From NCBI GenBank assembly GCA_030042955.1, contig JASHYQ010000267.1, positions 1-6,141 on the forward strand: a stretch of 6,141 nt of DNA. The letters are read 5' to 3'. The DNA comes from Thermoplasmata archaeon. GTDB taxonomy: Archaea; Thermoplasmatota; Thermoplasmata; Lutacidiplasmatales; UBA184. Shown in pieces: positions 5,674-6,141 of this stretch. Made by a program: the position numbers and the translations under genes. A model generated the notes under the pieces. That model did not search any database. It was not told the origin of the DNA and was given only the letters and a program-made list of their open reading frames with translations. Position 1 is the stretch's first letter, and every line of letters begins with the position of its first letter.

Positions 5674-6141
5674 TCAAGGATGCGTCGGGGGGCCGGCCGA
5701 GGGGGACCGCATCTCGATCCCGTGCTCGACCGTGTGCGCGGCCTTCTCCGCGAAGGCGCGAGCCTCCGCGATCGTCTTCCCGCGGGCGACCGCGACCCCG
5801 AGCCGTCGGTCGGGATACGCCTCGGGCTTCCCGAAGAGGAAGACCCGCACCCCCGACGTGGAGAGAGCGGCCGACAGGCCCCCGAACGACGGTGCCCAGC
5901 CCGAGGTTGAGGCGAGGATGACGTGCGCCGCCGCGGGGGTCGTGGGCTCGGGTCCGATGTACGGGAGGCCCAGGATCGCCCGGGCGTGGAGGGCGAACTC
6001 GCTGTTCCACTGGCTCCCGAGGGTGACGAGTCCGGTGTCGTGGGGGCGCGGCGAGACCTCGCTGAAGTAGACGGTCCCTCCCCGGACGAAGCACTCGACC
6101 CCGAAGATGCCTACCCCGCCGAGCTGGTCGGTCACCGCGGT
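5674..6141 (-). CDS. purT: PurT, formate-dependent phosphoribosylglycinamide formyltransferase (C-terminal part, 5' end outside window)
   Basis: PurT uses ATP and formate to formylate glycinamide ribonucleotide in purine synthesis, replacing the folate-dependent PurN. It is an ATP-grasp enzyme, usually about 390 residues, and 155 are present here. The fragment opens with GGVGIFGVECF, followed by FSEVSPRPHDTG. The two Glu residues in these segments, twelve apart, match the magnesium ligands E267 and E279 of the E. coli enzyme. Next come SEFALHARAILGLP and the lid-like C-terminal segment FLFGKPEAYPDRRLGVAVA, which correspond closely in order and wording to E. coli PurT. The tail after the last helix (from EMRSPSAGPPTHP) is short and proline-rich. 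The window edge cuts the gene, so its start and ATP-binding N-terminal half are not visible. It reads in the same direction as the dehydrogenase, 59 bases upstream of it, but that gap holds a promoter. Confidence 0.95.
   Translation of the reverse strand, partial: TAVTDQLGGVGIFGVECFVRGGTVYFSEVSPRPHDTGLVTLGSQWNSEFALHARAILGLPYIGPEPTTPAAAHVILASTSGWAPSFGGLSAALSTSGVRVFLFGKPEAYPDRRLGVAVARGKTIAEARAFAEKAAHTVEHGIEMRSPSAGPPTHP

Noticed and set aside
4637..5910. Plus-strand frames opposite the dehydrogenase and purT
   Set aside because: They are antisense shadows of two well-recognised enzymes, with no motifs of their own.

Overview
The window is GC-rich (about two thirds G+C by eye) and looks like archaeal chromosome. 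The reasons are TATA-like boxes placed about 27-38 bases before start codons, genes with almost no Shine-Dalgarno sequence, at least one probable leaderless gene, a formate-dependent PurT, a DUF998 membrane protein and a RecA/KaiC-like ATPase domain fused to membrane helices and a coiled coil. This mix fits a high-GC Thermoplasmatota-type archaeon, but that assignment is inference from style, not from a marker gene. I see no RNA gene, CRISPR array, insertion sequence or phage gene.

Layout. (1) Positions 1-809, minus strand: a 47-residue zinc-ribbon protein and a DUF998-type multi-helix membrane protein. Their stop and start codons overlap in GTGA, so they are a translationally coupled pair. 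The second gene runs off the left edge. (2) Around 845-850 a single TATA-like element could serve this pair on the minus strand and a methyltransferase on the plus strand. (3) About 991-1824, plus strand: a class I SAM-dependent methyltransferase whose frame has no ATG, GTG or TTG before motif I. (4) 1862-4600, plus strand: the centrepiece, a 912-residue protein with six predicted membrane helices, about 350 residues of highly regular coiled coil, and a C-terminal RecA/KaiC-like domain with degenerate nucleotide-binding motifs. (5) 4616-5614, minus strand: a D-2-hydroxyacid dehydrogenase, convergent with the ATPase across a 15-base gap and apparently read from its own leaderless promoter. (6) 5674-6141, minus strand: the C-terminal part of PurT, cut by the right edge.

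How the genes work together. PurT (purine synthesis) and the dehydrogenase are metabolic genes on one strand, but the 59-base gap between them holds a promoter, so co-transcription need not be assumed. The zinc-ribbon and DUF998 genes probably form an operon of unknown role. The membrane-anchored coiled-coil/RecA-like protein is probably transcribed alone or with the methyltransferase upstream. It is the best candidate here for an undescribed system: a membrane-tethered rod carrying what may be a non-hydrolysing or atypical RecA-fold head.
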